A stretch of 64,000 nucleotides of DNA from Sipunculus nudus (taxonomy: Eukaryota > Annelida > Sipuncula > Golfingiida > Sipunculidae), in the NCBI GenBank assembly GCA_026874595.1, contig CM049322.1:27505840-27569839 (forward strand), given 5' to 3'. The notes below the pieces were generated by a model that made no database searches, was not told the origin of the DNA, and was given only the letters and a program-made list of their open reading frames with translations. The number at the start of each line of letters is the position of its first letter. Position 1 is the stretch's first letter. The position numbers and the translations under genes are program-made. Positions 1 through 9,134 of the stretch are shown piece by piece.

Positions 1-96
1 CAACTTATCCAGAGATCACCATGATCCTTTGCATGGATATTGACAATTAAGTGTTTTTATTAGTTTCTGCAGACCGGTGGAACCACCTGTATTTTT
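1..96 (+). repeat. Family A (A-II) interior, interrupted by A1
   Basis: These bases match the last internal unit of the A-II element near 59755-59857: the stretch with 'cagagatcaccatg' and 'tttctgcagac', then 'ccacctgtattttt'. The match resumes at 2701, so this is the left part of an element that began before the window and was split by element A1. Confidence 0.75.
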
Positions 97-2700
97 AGCT
101 CAGCTGACTATAAGTCATCTGAGCTATAGTCGTGGTCCATTGTCCGTTGTCTGTCCGTCCGTCCGTCCGTAGATGTGGCACGTTTTGAAACCGTAAGACC
201 TAGGAATCCAAAATTCGGCATAATGTTAGATGTCCCCAAGATCTCCTACCAAGCCGAAAACTGGGTCTTTGCAACTTCGTTACTTTGAGAAATTAAGGAA
301 AAACCTCAATTTTTTATTAAAAACCTATTTTCACACTTCAGGACTGCCTAATATCAAAACCACTCATCTGTTTTTCCTCATATTTACCATAAATATTCCT
401 CTATATAGTTCCTATGTACATGCCAGAAATTATGTCTGTATTATTTAATTTAAAAAAGTTATGGGCCCAAACATAATGCATTTTGTAAAAAATCAGGAAA
501 GATATTTGATCACTTAACACAAAAATGTTAAAGCTATCGACCTTTTTTCCAGTAATATAACTTTAATTAATCAAAATTAAATTGTATACCCAAAATTAGA
601 TGAAAATATTTTAAATTTTCTAAAATATTAATAAAAATAAAAAATTGGTACCTTAAATTTTGCCCAACTTTGACCATGGCACGTTTTTTTCCTGTAAGTA
701 CTGTGGATTTAATTTTCACAGCATGTTTTTGTTAGCATTTCAACTGTTATCACCAAAAATTTGAAACCAGTTGATCAAAAACTGTAGATTTTAATAAGTT
801 TTCAAGCACCATGTAACATATTGTTTACATCAAGCTAGTGTTATGCAGTTTGCAAGAGCTCAGCTCCCCAGCTTCAGCTCTTAGTTCCTTAAATTCGGCA
901 TACAGTTAGATGTCTCCAAAATCCCCTACCATGCCAAGAATTTGGTCACTAGGACTTAATACCTTCGAGATATTAATGAAAAACTTCATTTTTTCCATTA
1001 AAAACCCATTGTTACACTTCAAGACTGCCTAATATCAAAACCACTGATCTGACTTTAATCATAAATAATATACATATTTTTCATTCTCTATGCACATGCC
1101 AGAATGATGTCAGTATTGCGTAATTGTTTTAAGTTATGGGCCCAAACATAATGCACTTTGTAAAAAATAAAGAAATATATTTACTCCCTTAACAAGGGCA
1201 TTGCTGAAGCTAGAGATTTTTTTTGTCAGGGATGTAACTTTATTTAATCAAGATTCAATTGAATACCCAAAATTAGTTCTGAATTTTTCAGTTATTAGTA
1301 TAAATATAAAATTAGTACCTTAAATTTTGCCCAACTGTGACCATGGCACGTTTGTGTCCTGTGAGCACTGTTGATATAATTTTCATATCATGCACACATT
1401 AGGATTTCAGCTTTTTAGTTTAGAAAGCTGAAAGAAATTGGCCAAAAATTGTAGCTTTTATTAATGTTTTTTATGAGACCCTGTCAGACTTTGGCTCTCT
1501 CCAGCCCCTCTTGAGTCACCTGTATGTTGACCTTGTTGACCTTTCATCAAATTATGCACGCTTGAGGCGAGGCATACAGGAATCCAGGCAGCTTATGGCC
1601 AGCCACAGTCGATCCAGGTGTCCAACCCAACTCATCTAGTAGTTTTAACCAACAACATAACAATAAACAATAAATTAATAAATTTTTATTGGTTTTTAAT
1701 AACAAATTAAAGAAAAATAGAAAAGGAATTTGTTAGTTTATGATAACAGGAAATTAACTTGCAGTTACTGATGATATAAGAATCTTGTATCGATGGGTAG
1801 AATGTCACATATTCCAAATAACACCATGCAGTCACCTTTGGCATTTTTCAGTTCAATTTTAATGATAAAGAAGTAAATCATATTATTCATTACTAATCAT
1901 TAGGGATCATATGAAGGAAATTAATGATAGACAAAGATGCAGTTGATAATTTTAATCTAGATTCCTACTGTGTCTAGTGTGTACATTGATGTGAAATTAG
2001 TCCAAAATGAATTTTTTTACTGTTATTTTTTAATATAAATAAAAGCCATAAAACCAGGTACTTATGATCATTATTTAAATGTGTGAATTTGGTATATTCT
2101 GGATTCTCAACATCATTGGTTGGTGAAACTGAATAAATACCAGACATGGTGCGAATACTTTGTAATTGTATTTAAATACGAATATGATTATGTACTCCAT
2201 TATAAAATTTCTTGCATAAAGAATAGGAATTCAGGTAAAAATGAAAGTATATGAATACTCGTGCAAATACTTTCAAAATGTATTCATGAATGCATTCATG
2301 AATATATTCTTTAATATTATTTTAATAATCATATCAGTTATATTTCATTTAAAAAAATCATATGATTCTCTTATTATTTTTTATAAAAATTATATTTGGG
2401 ACAATATTTGTAATTTTTTTTAATAAATAGTTAAACTCTTATATTATATGTTCTGCTTATAAGTTATATGGCCAAGTCAAAATCTGTGTGACAATAGTAC
2501 TCCATTTGTTAATAAAATAAATGAAATCAATCCTCTTCCCTGTCTCCAAAGATACTATCAAAATCATACATAAGCTAAACAACAACAACTCATAATACAG
2601 CTTATATTTATTACCACACAAAACCAGCATGTGCCTCATTTCTAAATAATATTTTTTTATCATATATAACAGCTGAGCGTCGTGACCCATAGGTCCCTTG
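97..2700 (+). mobile_element. Family A element A1 (Helentron-like, non-autonomous)
   Basis: The 5' end AGCTCAGCTGAC at 97 pairs with GTCATCTGAGCT about 5 bases downstream (11 of 12), forming a 5' hairpin. The 3' end carries the inverted copy CAGCTGAGC (2670-2678), the hairpin-forming GACCCATAGGTC and a terminal CTTG (2697-2700) followed by T. The interior holds (CCGT)n, then two diverged ~690-bp units (from about 205 and 890). The tail, 2095-2660, is also found at 10979-11560. There is no coding capacity. Short open frames in the interior are AT-rich and not conserved between copies. The flanks rejoin to match 59840-59870 exactly at a T run, which fixes both ends. The rolling-circle class is inferred from the ends only. 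Confidence 0.72.
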
Positions 2701-2884
2701 TTTTTTAAGTTTATGCATTTTTTTCTCTATTTTTGAGATATATAAATACAGTCACAATCTTGGCCTGTTGGTTAATCTGTTTGATGCTTCAGTTGAATGG
2801 TTATATACTACCATTCTGATGATAAAATTTCCTTTTGCGAATCTCTTCCCAGTCAGCTGAACGTCATGACCCATGGGTCACTTG
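2701..2884 (+). mobile_element. Family A (A-II) 3' end, right flank of A1
   Basis: Continues the element seen at 1-96. The sequence parallels 59855-60035, including 'ggttatatactaccattc', the inverted terminal motif CAGCTGAAC, the GACCCATGGGTC palindrome and a terminal CTTG at 2881-2884. Confidence 0.75.
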
Positions 2885-3010
2885 TTTTTCCTGTTAGTAC
2901 TGTGTATTTAATTTTCACAGCATGTACACACAAGGATTTAATCTGTTAAAATCTTAAATTTGAAAATAAAAGCTAAAAAATTAGGCTAGTTATTGATTTT
3001 TTGTGGAGGC
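2885..3010 (+). repeat. Fragment of a third family A element surrounding A-II
   Basis: After CTTG at 2884 the sequence reads 'tttttcctgttagtactgtg' and continues as the A-I interior seen at 690-740, 9695-9790 and 39850-39975. The A-II copy therefore lies in another A element, in the T run of 'cacgtttttttcctg'. The far boundary is not clear. Confidence 0.6.
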
Positions 3011-3149
3011 TCTTGTTGTATTCCCTTGCTTTGTCAAGCAGCCCACTCAGGGGTCACTGTAGGTCATTCAGTGCAGCTCTTTATGCCCAGGCTGTTGTTA
3101 TGTAATCCCATCACTGCTGCAAGCCCTCTCTCTTTGTTGAGCAGCAGCA

Positions 3150-3225
3150 GCAGCAGAAGAAGTTAACGCTCGTCGAGCAGCTACAGGTTGCTGTGGTCAA
3201 GACCTCAGCCCTGCGCGCTCCCTAA
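3150..3225 (+). repeat. Dispersed repeat R, copy 1, left part
   Basis: Matches the reverse complement of 28006-28070 ('gagcagctacaggttgctg', 'gtcaagacctcagcc'). It is interrupted at TAA (3223-3225) by the Harbinger element and resumes at 7800. Confidence 0.75.
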
Positions 3226-3250
3226 TGCCTAGTTCACACCGACGCCGAAT
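3226..3250 (+). repeat. Harbinger left TIR
   Basis: TGCCTAGTTCACACCGACGC followed by CGAAT. Identical to the inverted right end except at positions 2-3. Confidence 0.9.
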
Positions 3251-3284
3251 TGATGGCGAATTAAATCGGCGAGCAAAGCGGCGG

Positions 3285-3760
3285 CAAAGCTTAAATAAAG
3301 CGTAAAGACCGTAACAGAGCGTGAGAAAGCTTTGAGCAATTCGGGACATTCGGCAAGAGCGCCAAAAAAGTTTAAACTGTTTAAAAATTTGAGGCGATCT
3401 GTCACGAATTGCGTAAAGCGGGGAGAGCATATTAAAGCTTATCAAAGCGTCAGAAAGCTTATCAAAGTTTTGCTCAAAGCGTAGGAAAGCTTAACAGAGT
3501 TTAACAGAGCTTGGTTCAAAGCGGTGACCCCACTTTGTACGCTCTGTCACCAATTGACACGCTTTGTTAAGATGTCTCAAGATTTGATAAGATCTGGCAT
3601 CAAGACCTGACACGTTTTCCCACGCTTTCACCAAGGATTGACACGATTTTCCACGCTTTCATCAAGGATTGACACGCTTTGTTAGGCTCTGTCGCGCTTT
3701 GTTACGATTGGCAAGCTCTTTCACGCTCTCTCACGCTCTCCCACGACACACACGCTCTGT
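3285..3760 (+). repeat. Harbinger left subterminal motif array
   Basis: Many short copies of a motif close to AAAGCKTAWCARAGC occur in one orientation to ~3515 ('cttatcaaagcgtcag', 'gcttaacagagtttaac'). They then occur in the opposite orientation ('gacacgctttgtta', 'cacgctttca', 'cacgctctctcacgctctc') up to the TATA box. Arrays of this kind near transposon ends are usually transposase or accessory-protein binding sites. Here that role is inferred. Confidence 0.7.
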
Positions 3761-3769
3761 CACCATCCC

Positions 3770-3777
3770 TATAAATA
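3770..3777 (+). promoter_or_regulatory. TATA box of the Harbinger accessory gene
   Basis: TATAAATA lies 79 bases before the ATG at 3856, just inside the subterminal array. The spacing suits a short 5' leader. Confidence 0.6.
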
Positions 3778-3855
3778 CCGCTGGGACTCGAGTTCTTCTA
3801 ATTCCAATTGTCCCAGTGAAAGAAGTTCTAAATCTGGTGAACCCTAAAGTAAAAT

Positions 3856-5328
3856 ATGGGACCCAAGGGAGGACGAGGCACAACCAGGAAGAACCAGAGA
3901 GGGGGACGCAGAGGCCATGTCGTTGAAATTCAGAGGGCCAGATCTCCAACTCCACCGCAAGCAGAAGAAGACATACTGGTGCCAGAGCAGCCACAGCCTG
4001 TCATAGAGTCTGGGGAAGATCAGCCTGTCATAGAGTCTGGGGAAGATCTCCCAGAAATCCCACCAGTTCAAGCAGCCCGCAAAAAGCGTAAGAATAAGCC
4101 ATATTATTATGCCCAGCTGACAGAGGCTCAGAAGGAAGAGTTGATTGATTGGTTAAAACAGAACCCGTGCATCTACTCCAAGAGGCTGACTGAGTACAAA
4201 GACGCACCCAAAGAAGAGAAGCTATGGGAAGACAAAGCCAAAGCGATGGGTTTGGAGGTGGCAGCCCTGCAAACCTTCTACAAATCAAACAGAACCCAAA
4301 TGAGCCGCCTGAAGAAGAGTGTTGGGAAGTCTGGTGATGGTACAGATGTTCTAGAGGACCTGTCTGCTACTGATCGATGGATCTGGGAAAACTTTTCCTT
4401 TCTGAAGGATCACATCGAGACAGTTGAGCACAGAAACGTCGTCAGCATCCATGGCAGAAATGGGAGGGAAGCAGGCAGGACAGCACCTACATCAACAGCT
4501 ACTGGGTCAGCAGCAGCAGTACCACCTACAGCAGCCTCCAACATCCAGTCAGACTCTGGGTCAGAGTCACAGTCTACACACCCGTCCTCTCGAAGACACT
4601 CCACAGAGAGTGCTGACCTCAAACAAACTCTGATGGAATACATTTCTGGTTCCAAGAAAGTGGGCTGCCCCTTTGCGAGACATATAGACGAGGGACTGGC
4701 TGAGCTTCCCAGCGACATCAGACGCACAACACATATGAAGTTGATGGCCGTTCTCCACGAGGGGCAGAAACAGGCTGAAGAGCGCCAGGAGATGCAGCAG
4801 CAGGTGCCTAGTACACTGCAGCCTACCTTCTCACAGCAGCAGCAACAGGTTGCCCCCTTCCAGCCACACCCTCAGCCGTACTTTCCCAGCTCCACCAGTA
4901 GGCATGACCCCTCCAGATTGATTTCACAGAATCACCAATGGCAGCCTCCACCATCCCAGTGGCCAACCCAGATGACGGGACAACAGACCAGTCTCTGGCG
5001 CTCCCAGGACCCTCAGTTCATGAGTTCACAGTTTCCTGCCATGTACTCACAACCATCATTGAGATCCCCCGTCCTCATGGACCTGGACACGGGAACAACA
5101 CGTCCCGTCTCATCCATAACAAGATCATCCACTCCCTTCACTGCTACCAGCTCCCAAGGTTATGCTGCTGCTGCTACTGCCGTTGCTGACAAGACCACTG
5201 ACTCCCTGAATCTGACTGACATGGTCAACAGAGCCATGACCGCTGCAGGTATCTCCACCAGGTCACCATCTCCTGTGACTCCTCTGGGAACTCCTCCAGG
5301 ACCAGAAGATGACACCACCAAGAAGTGA
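3856..5328 (+). CDS. Harbinger accessory DNA-binding protein (MADF/Myb-like domain)
   Basis: An intact 490-residue frame. The N-terminus is basic and Gly/Arg-rich (residues 1-25), then acidic with a short duplication (PVIESGED twice, ~42-58). Residues ~75-170 form a helical MADF/Myb-SANT-like domain (starts QLTEAQKEELIDWLKQNP, contains 'LWEDKAKAMG' and 'TFYKSNRTQMSRL'). A Ser/Thr-rich linker, a second short helical region (~252-310), and a long Gln/Pro/Ser-rich tail follow. In PIF/Harbinger elements such proteins bind the transposon ends and help bring the transposase into the nucleus. The family call rests on the domain pattern and on its place between Harbinger TIRs, convergent with the transposase. 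No frameshift is seen. The start was chosen as the first ATG after the TATA box and gives a complete domain. Confidence 0.85.
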   Translation: MGPKGGRGTTRKNQRGGRRGHVVEIQRARSPTPPQAEEDILVPEQPQPVIESGEDQPVIESGEDLPEIPPVQAARKKRKNKPYYYAQLTEAQKEELIDWLKQNPCIYSKRLTEYKDAPKEEKLWEDKAKAMGLEVAALQTFYKSNRTQMSRLKKSVGKSGDGTDVLEDLSATDRWIWENFSFLKDHIETVEHRNVVSIHGRNGREAGRTAPTSTATGSAAAVPPTAASNIQSDSGSESQSTHPSSRRHSTESADLKQTLMEYISGSKKVGCPFARHIDEGLAELPSDIRRTTHMKLMAVLHEGQKQAEERQEMQQQVPSTLQPTFSQQQQQVAPFQPHPQPYFPSSTSRHDPSRLISQNHQWQPPPSQWPTQMTGQQTSLWRSQDPQFMSSQFPAMYSQPSLRSPVLMDLDTGTTRPVSSITRSSTPFTATSSQGYAAAATAVADKTTDSLNLTDMVNRAMTAAGISTRSPSPVTPLGTPPGPEDDTTKK

Positions 5329-5720
5329 ATTAAGTGACTTTTTTTAAATTGACACGGGAGACCTTTAATTTTTATGCTATATGTACTATTGATATTTTGA
5401 TGTTATAATATTTGTCTGTACATTGTATTATGTATGATAAGACATAGAAGGATTTTTGTTTGGTACAATGTTTTGGAAACATTAATAATAATGTTTGCTT
5501 TGAAAGTTGTATATGTGTTATATCAAGTTGGATATATTATTATAATGATTTTGAAACAGTGATTATAATGTTTGCTTTGAAAAGTTTAAATGTATCATAT
5601 TAAAGTTGGATGCATTTTTTTTTAAAATTGTAAAACCTGATAAATATTTTTTTGTTAAGTTTGATGCTTTTTGTAAATAGTGATTACATGTTCCATTTGA
5701 TAGTAAAAGAGAATATGTTG

Positions 5721-5756
5721 AATAAAAAAATGCATTTTATTATAAAATGTAATAAA
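5721..5756 (+). terminator. Polyadenylation signals for the accessory gene
   Basis: AATAAA occurs at 5721 and 5751, about 0.4 kb after the stop of the + strand gene. The AT-rich 5329-5885 stretch between the two convergent genes holds nothing else recognisable. Confidence 0.45.
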
Positions 5757-5868
5757 AGATATTAAACTAAAATTATGTGAACAGTACAAAATACACACAA
5801 ATCACATAACAACAACCATAACATTAATAATAATAGTAACATCTTCACAAGTACACATAATACAAACA

Positions 5869-5874
5869 TTTATT
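5869..5874 (-). terminator. Polyadenylation signal for the transposase gene
   Basis: TTTATT on the + strand is AATAAA on the - strand, about 120 bases beyond the transposase stop at 5995. Confidence 0.4.
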
Positions 5875-5994
5875 TCAAACTTGTATTAAAAATAAACAAA
5901 GTGTGCATATGGGAGAATGTTCTTATTTTCAGACACACAAGTCTTTATCTTCATCATCTGCTTCTGACGATATCTGAGCCACTCCTTTCTTAAC

Positions 5995-7398
5995 TCAATC
6001 AGGCAGTACCACCCCAGCCATTCTTTGTTGCCAGTCAACAGCACCCACTTGGGAGACGAAGTATTCTGTGAGATGATCTCTCTGATGTCTGGCATCCACA
6101 GTGGCGAGGTTCCCCCTTGCAGGTGGTTGCGGAACATCTTCCCAGTGAGGTCCATCTCTCCAGGCCCCTGGTACGAAGTTGTGCTCTTCATCTTCGTGGT
6201 CCACCTCATTGGCTGCCAGCGCCACCCTCTTCCTCAGCAGGTTGTGGAGCACCACAGCAGTCTCCACCAAATCTCTGACGTTATCTACCTTCTGTTCCAT
6301 TGTTCCCAAAAGGCACCGGAACCTGTTGGCCAAGATGCCAAAGGCATTCTCCACCACTCTTCTCCCCCTTGAGATCCTGTAGTTGCAGATCCTCTGTTCA
6401 TCTGTCATCCCTCTTCTACTGTATGGCTTCATCATGTAGCTCTTCAGGGCAAAAGCATCGTCACCCAGGATGAAGTAGGGAATATCAGGATGATTTTCTC
6501 CAGGGAGAGGGCATGGTTGGGGCAGCCCTATGGACCCATCTTCTAGGCATTCGAAGAGCTCAGAGTCTGTGAATATCTGGGAGTCAGACATGTGTCCTTT
6601 ACCTCCCAGCTCAATCCAGATGAACTTCTGCATCTACCAATGCCAGCAGTGGTATGGAATGAACCCCTTGTAGTTGTGGAAGAGACTGCCTGTGTTTGCT
6701 GGCTTCTTAATGGCTATGTGCTTTCCATCCAAGGCACCAATTGCATGGGGGACATCCCATCTCTGTTCAAACTGCTGGGCAAGGGTGCTCCATGGTTCAG
6801 GGTTGGTAGGTATGTTGAAGACCTCATCTTTATACGCCTCTACAATGGCCCTGCACACTTCTGGAATCATCTCTGATATGGTTGAGATACCACATCTGAA
6901 ACCATATGCCAGTGATCTGTAGTTGTCCCCAGTGGCCAGATGTCTCAAGGTGATTGCCAGTTTAAGGCCAGCTGACAAAGGGTGCCTGTAGTTAGTCTCT
7001 TGCTTCTGGATGACTGGTGCCACTCTCTCCAGGATCTCATCGAACACCTCAGGGGTCACTCTGGTAAAGTTTCTGAAGGAAACAGGGTCCTCTAATCTTA
7101 GTTGTGTGTCCAGGAGGCTAGTGTACTGGCCGTACTGCTGTCTTCTTTCTTCAGTGAGCCATGGCCTGGTCCAGCAGCTCCTGATGAATGGTCTTCTCCC
7201 TCCTGCTGGTAGGTCAACCTCCTCTTGTCTTTGCTGTTCTTCCTCTCTCTCCTCCGCCTCGAGGGCTAGGATGTAGTTATAGAGCAGGGAGACAAAGGTC
7301 ATGTCTACTTCATAAGATCGTTCATACTCTGGTACACCTTGAACTTCCATATCTTGTTCTGCTGCCAAAGATGCAATGATTTCGTGTTTCTGCTGCAT
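5995..7398 (-). pseudogene. Harbinger DDE transposase, broken by two close indels
   Basis: Two same-frame pieces abut on the - strand: 7398-6634 (254 codons, then a stop) and 6633-5995 (212 codons). The first holds the N-terminal helical region and the first catalytic Asp in GALDGKHIAIK (residue 224). The second holds the DDE_4-type core, with a probable second Asp in ILGDDAF (residue 58 of the second piece) and the Glu in RRVVENAFG (residue 95), giving DD36E-like spacing. Between NYKGF and KFIWIELGG the expected strand (LLALVDA) is readable only in another frame. A one-base loss near 6660 and a compensating indel near 6632 shift about 10 codons and create the stop. Otherwise the length (~467 codons) and motifs are complete. 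The usual enzyme cuts and pastes Harbinger DNA at TWA sites. This copy is predicted inactive, although a sequencing error cannot be excluded. Confidence 0.9.
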
Positions 7399-7454
7399 CT
7401 ATATATATGCTCTGGATCAGAGGCGGGATGCAATCGGGATCTCGAAATTTTCCA

Positions 7455-7730
7455 TTGCGTAACAGAGCTTAACAGAGCCTATCAATGCACAAGAGAGCTT
7501 GATAATCGTATCAGAGCGTTCTTTAAAGCGTGATAAGCGCATCAAAGCTTATCAAAGAGTATTAAAGCATATCAAAGCGTGATTTAAAGCGTAACAAATC
7601 CTGATCAATCAGCACCAAAGCGTGAGAAGCCGTAGCGATTCGGGAAATAATTTGTCGCCCAAAGCGGGAACGAACTTCGTATCAGAGCGTATCAGAGCTT
7701 ATCAGAGCATAACGAGGAGATCGTGAGATT
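7455..7730 (-). repeat. Harbinger right subterminal motif array
   Basis: Repeated 'atcaaagcttatcaaag', 'gcgtatcagagcttatcag' and 'aaagcgtgat' motifs echo the left array. A forward copy of the terminal GACGCCGAATTGAT also lies at 7742-7755, beside the inverted terminal copy. Confidence 0.7.
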
Positions 7731-7774
7731 TTTTGAAAAATGACGCCGAATTGATCGCCGATTTAAAGCGCGAC

Positions 7775-7799
7775 ATTCGGCGTCGGTGTGAACTAGCTA
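7775..7799 (-). repeat. Harbinger right TIR
   Basis: ATTCGGCGTCGGTGTGAACT followed by AGCTA. The reverse complement matches the left end, and TAA follows at 7800-7802. Confidence 0.9.
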
Positions 7800-8075
7800 T
7801 AAGCATGTTCTCTGAGCCAACAGACGCGATGCCACACCAAGCCAAGCAAAGAGCCGCGAGAAATCGAAAGCCCCCGCTCTTCCCAAACCGGTGATCTTGT
7901 AGGAAAGCTACAGCATCCACAGCCGCAAAGGCAGAAGCAACCTACATTCCCTCTACCGATCCAAGCAGCGGGGACCCAGTCATGCCATTCGCGAGCCGAA
8001 CCCGATCTTGTGTACGACAGTGTTTCGAGACAGATCGCCCTTTTATACTTGCAGTTTCGGCCATTTAGACCGTAT
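7800..8075 (+). repeat. Dispersed repeat R, copy 1, right part
   Basis: Continues from 3225. It aligns with the complement of 28008 down to ~27735, with conserved blocks such as 'gaaagctacagca', 'cattccctctaccgatcc' and 'catgccattcg'. The function is unknown. Confidence 0.75.
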
Positions 8076-8087
8076 TAGCAAGTCCCT

Positions 8088-8106
8088 CCCCCCCCCCCCC
8101 CCCCCC
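8088..8106. repeat. C19 homopolymer
   Basis: Nineteen consecutive C. From there to ~8690 the sequence is AT-rich, with no gene or repeat that I recognise. Confidence 0.95.
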
Positions 8107-8689
8107 ACACACACAATTCTGTTGACAGACCTGTACTATACACAAGATGAATCTTATAATTTCACATTTTTATTCAACAACCAGCAGTAACAACAGAGAC
8201 TCCTCCATCCCTTCAATACACAGGACTCATAAACAAGATGAATTTTATAATTTTAATGTTAAATTAATTATTTTTGATGAGACTTGGACAATTTTAATTT
8301 TTTTAAAGATAAAAATGTTCAGGAATTGAATTCTAACATTCAGATGTGATAAAATCTAATGTAAGTGCTAATTGACAAGATTTAAGAAGATATAAATACT
8401 TTGTAGCATTTCATTCATACCTCTTAAAGTTGGCAGGGCCTAGGTGTGAATAACACTATTAAACTTAGTTTTAAATTCAGAAATATTGGTCAAACTTTGT
8501 GGGAATAATTTTTGAATCATATGGCCATATATTTAACTATTGAAAACTTAATTCCTGTATACATTCTTTGTTTATGAAATGAAACTTTCATATAACACTT
8601 ACCATATAGTTTCAGGCCACAAGTTTATTACACAGTGCATATGTTTTAGCTTATGTCCATTATTCTAAAATTTACAGAGTTTAATTTTA

Positions 8690-8815
8690 GCAGGGCCATT
8701 TTCTCCTAGCTTTTGAAATGCTAATATACATGAAAAACCAAAAGAAATAAGAATATTTTGCATTTGCTAAGATTTCACAAAATAGAGCTGAGCGACGTGA
8801 CCCATGGGTCCCTTG
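8690..8815 (+). mobile_element. Family A 3' end
   Basis: Contains 'aatattttgcatttgc', the inverted terminal motif GAGCTGAGC, the GACCCATGGGTC palindrome and CTTG at 8812-8815, as in the other A copies. No matching 5' end is visible nearby. It may belong to the outer element cut at 2885-3010. Confidence 0.6.
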
Positions 8816-9134
8816 TTTTCAAATCTTCTTTGAATTTTCTCATGCGTCCTCTTGCTCTTTTTCTTTTATTTATACCTCTTCTTCTTCTCTCTCTTGTCCT
8901 TATTATTTCTCCTCAGGCTTCTTCGACTTCCTAAACTCACTCCTCTTATCAAACCTTTTTCCTACTCTGCTGTGTTTTCATCTTCTGCTTATTATTATTA
9001 TTGTTTTTTCTCATTTCCTTTACTCATTTTTTTCTTTTATTTCTTGGTTTCCTTCATCATGTCAGTTTTTCTTGTTCTTTAAACTACTTCAAATTCTAAT
9101 AGTTTTGCTTCCTTCTTTTTCTCTTCTATTTTTT
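8816..9134 (+). repeat. Long degenerate polypyrimidine tract
   Basis: About 320 bases, overwhelmingly C and T (many CTT/TCTT runs), starting directly after the CTTG of one A element and ending directly at the 5' end of the next (A2). The open frame inside is a composition artefact. Confidence 0.85.

Larger units (their letters stand above)
3226..7799. mobile_element. PIF/Harbinger DNA transposon, 4.57 kb
   Basis: Bounded by ~25-bp terminal inverted repeats (TGCCTAGTTCACACC... at 3226 and the complement of ...GGTGTGAACTAGCTA ending 7799, 23 of 25 identical). A direct TAA duplication flanks it at 3223-3225 and 7800-7802. It carries two convergent genes typical of the superfamily: a DNA-binding protein with a MADF/Myb-like domain (+) and a DDE transposase (-). 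The uninterrupted target is present at 27.7-28.07 kb with a single TAA. The accessory gene is intact but the transposase is broken, so this copy cannot move on its own. The near-complete TIRs and intact second frame suggest a fairly young insertion. Confidence 0.93.

Noticed and set aside
4028-4758. Antisense and alternate-frame open frames over the Harbinger accessory gene
   Set aside because: They overlap the intact 490-residue frame, have no domain, and reflect its codon composition.
6025-7276. + strand frames opposite the transposase
   Set aside because: Complementary shadows of the - strand transposase.
8852-9082. Hydrophobic Leu/Phe/Ser-rich open frame
   Set aside because: It lies wholly in a polypyrimidine tract. 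Such tracts lack stop codons and give fake membrane-protein frames; the same holds for 11516-11996 and the complements of 14390-14668 and 16829-17326.
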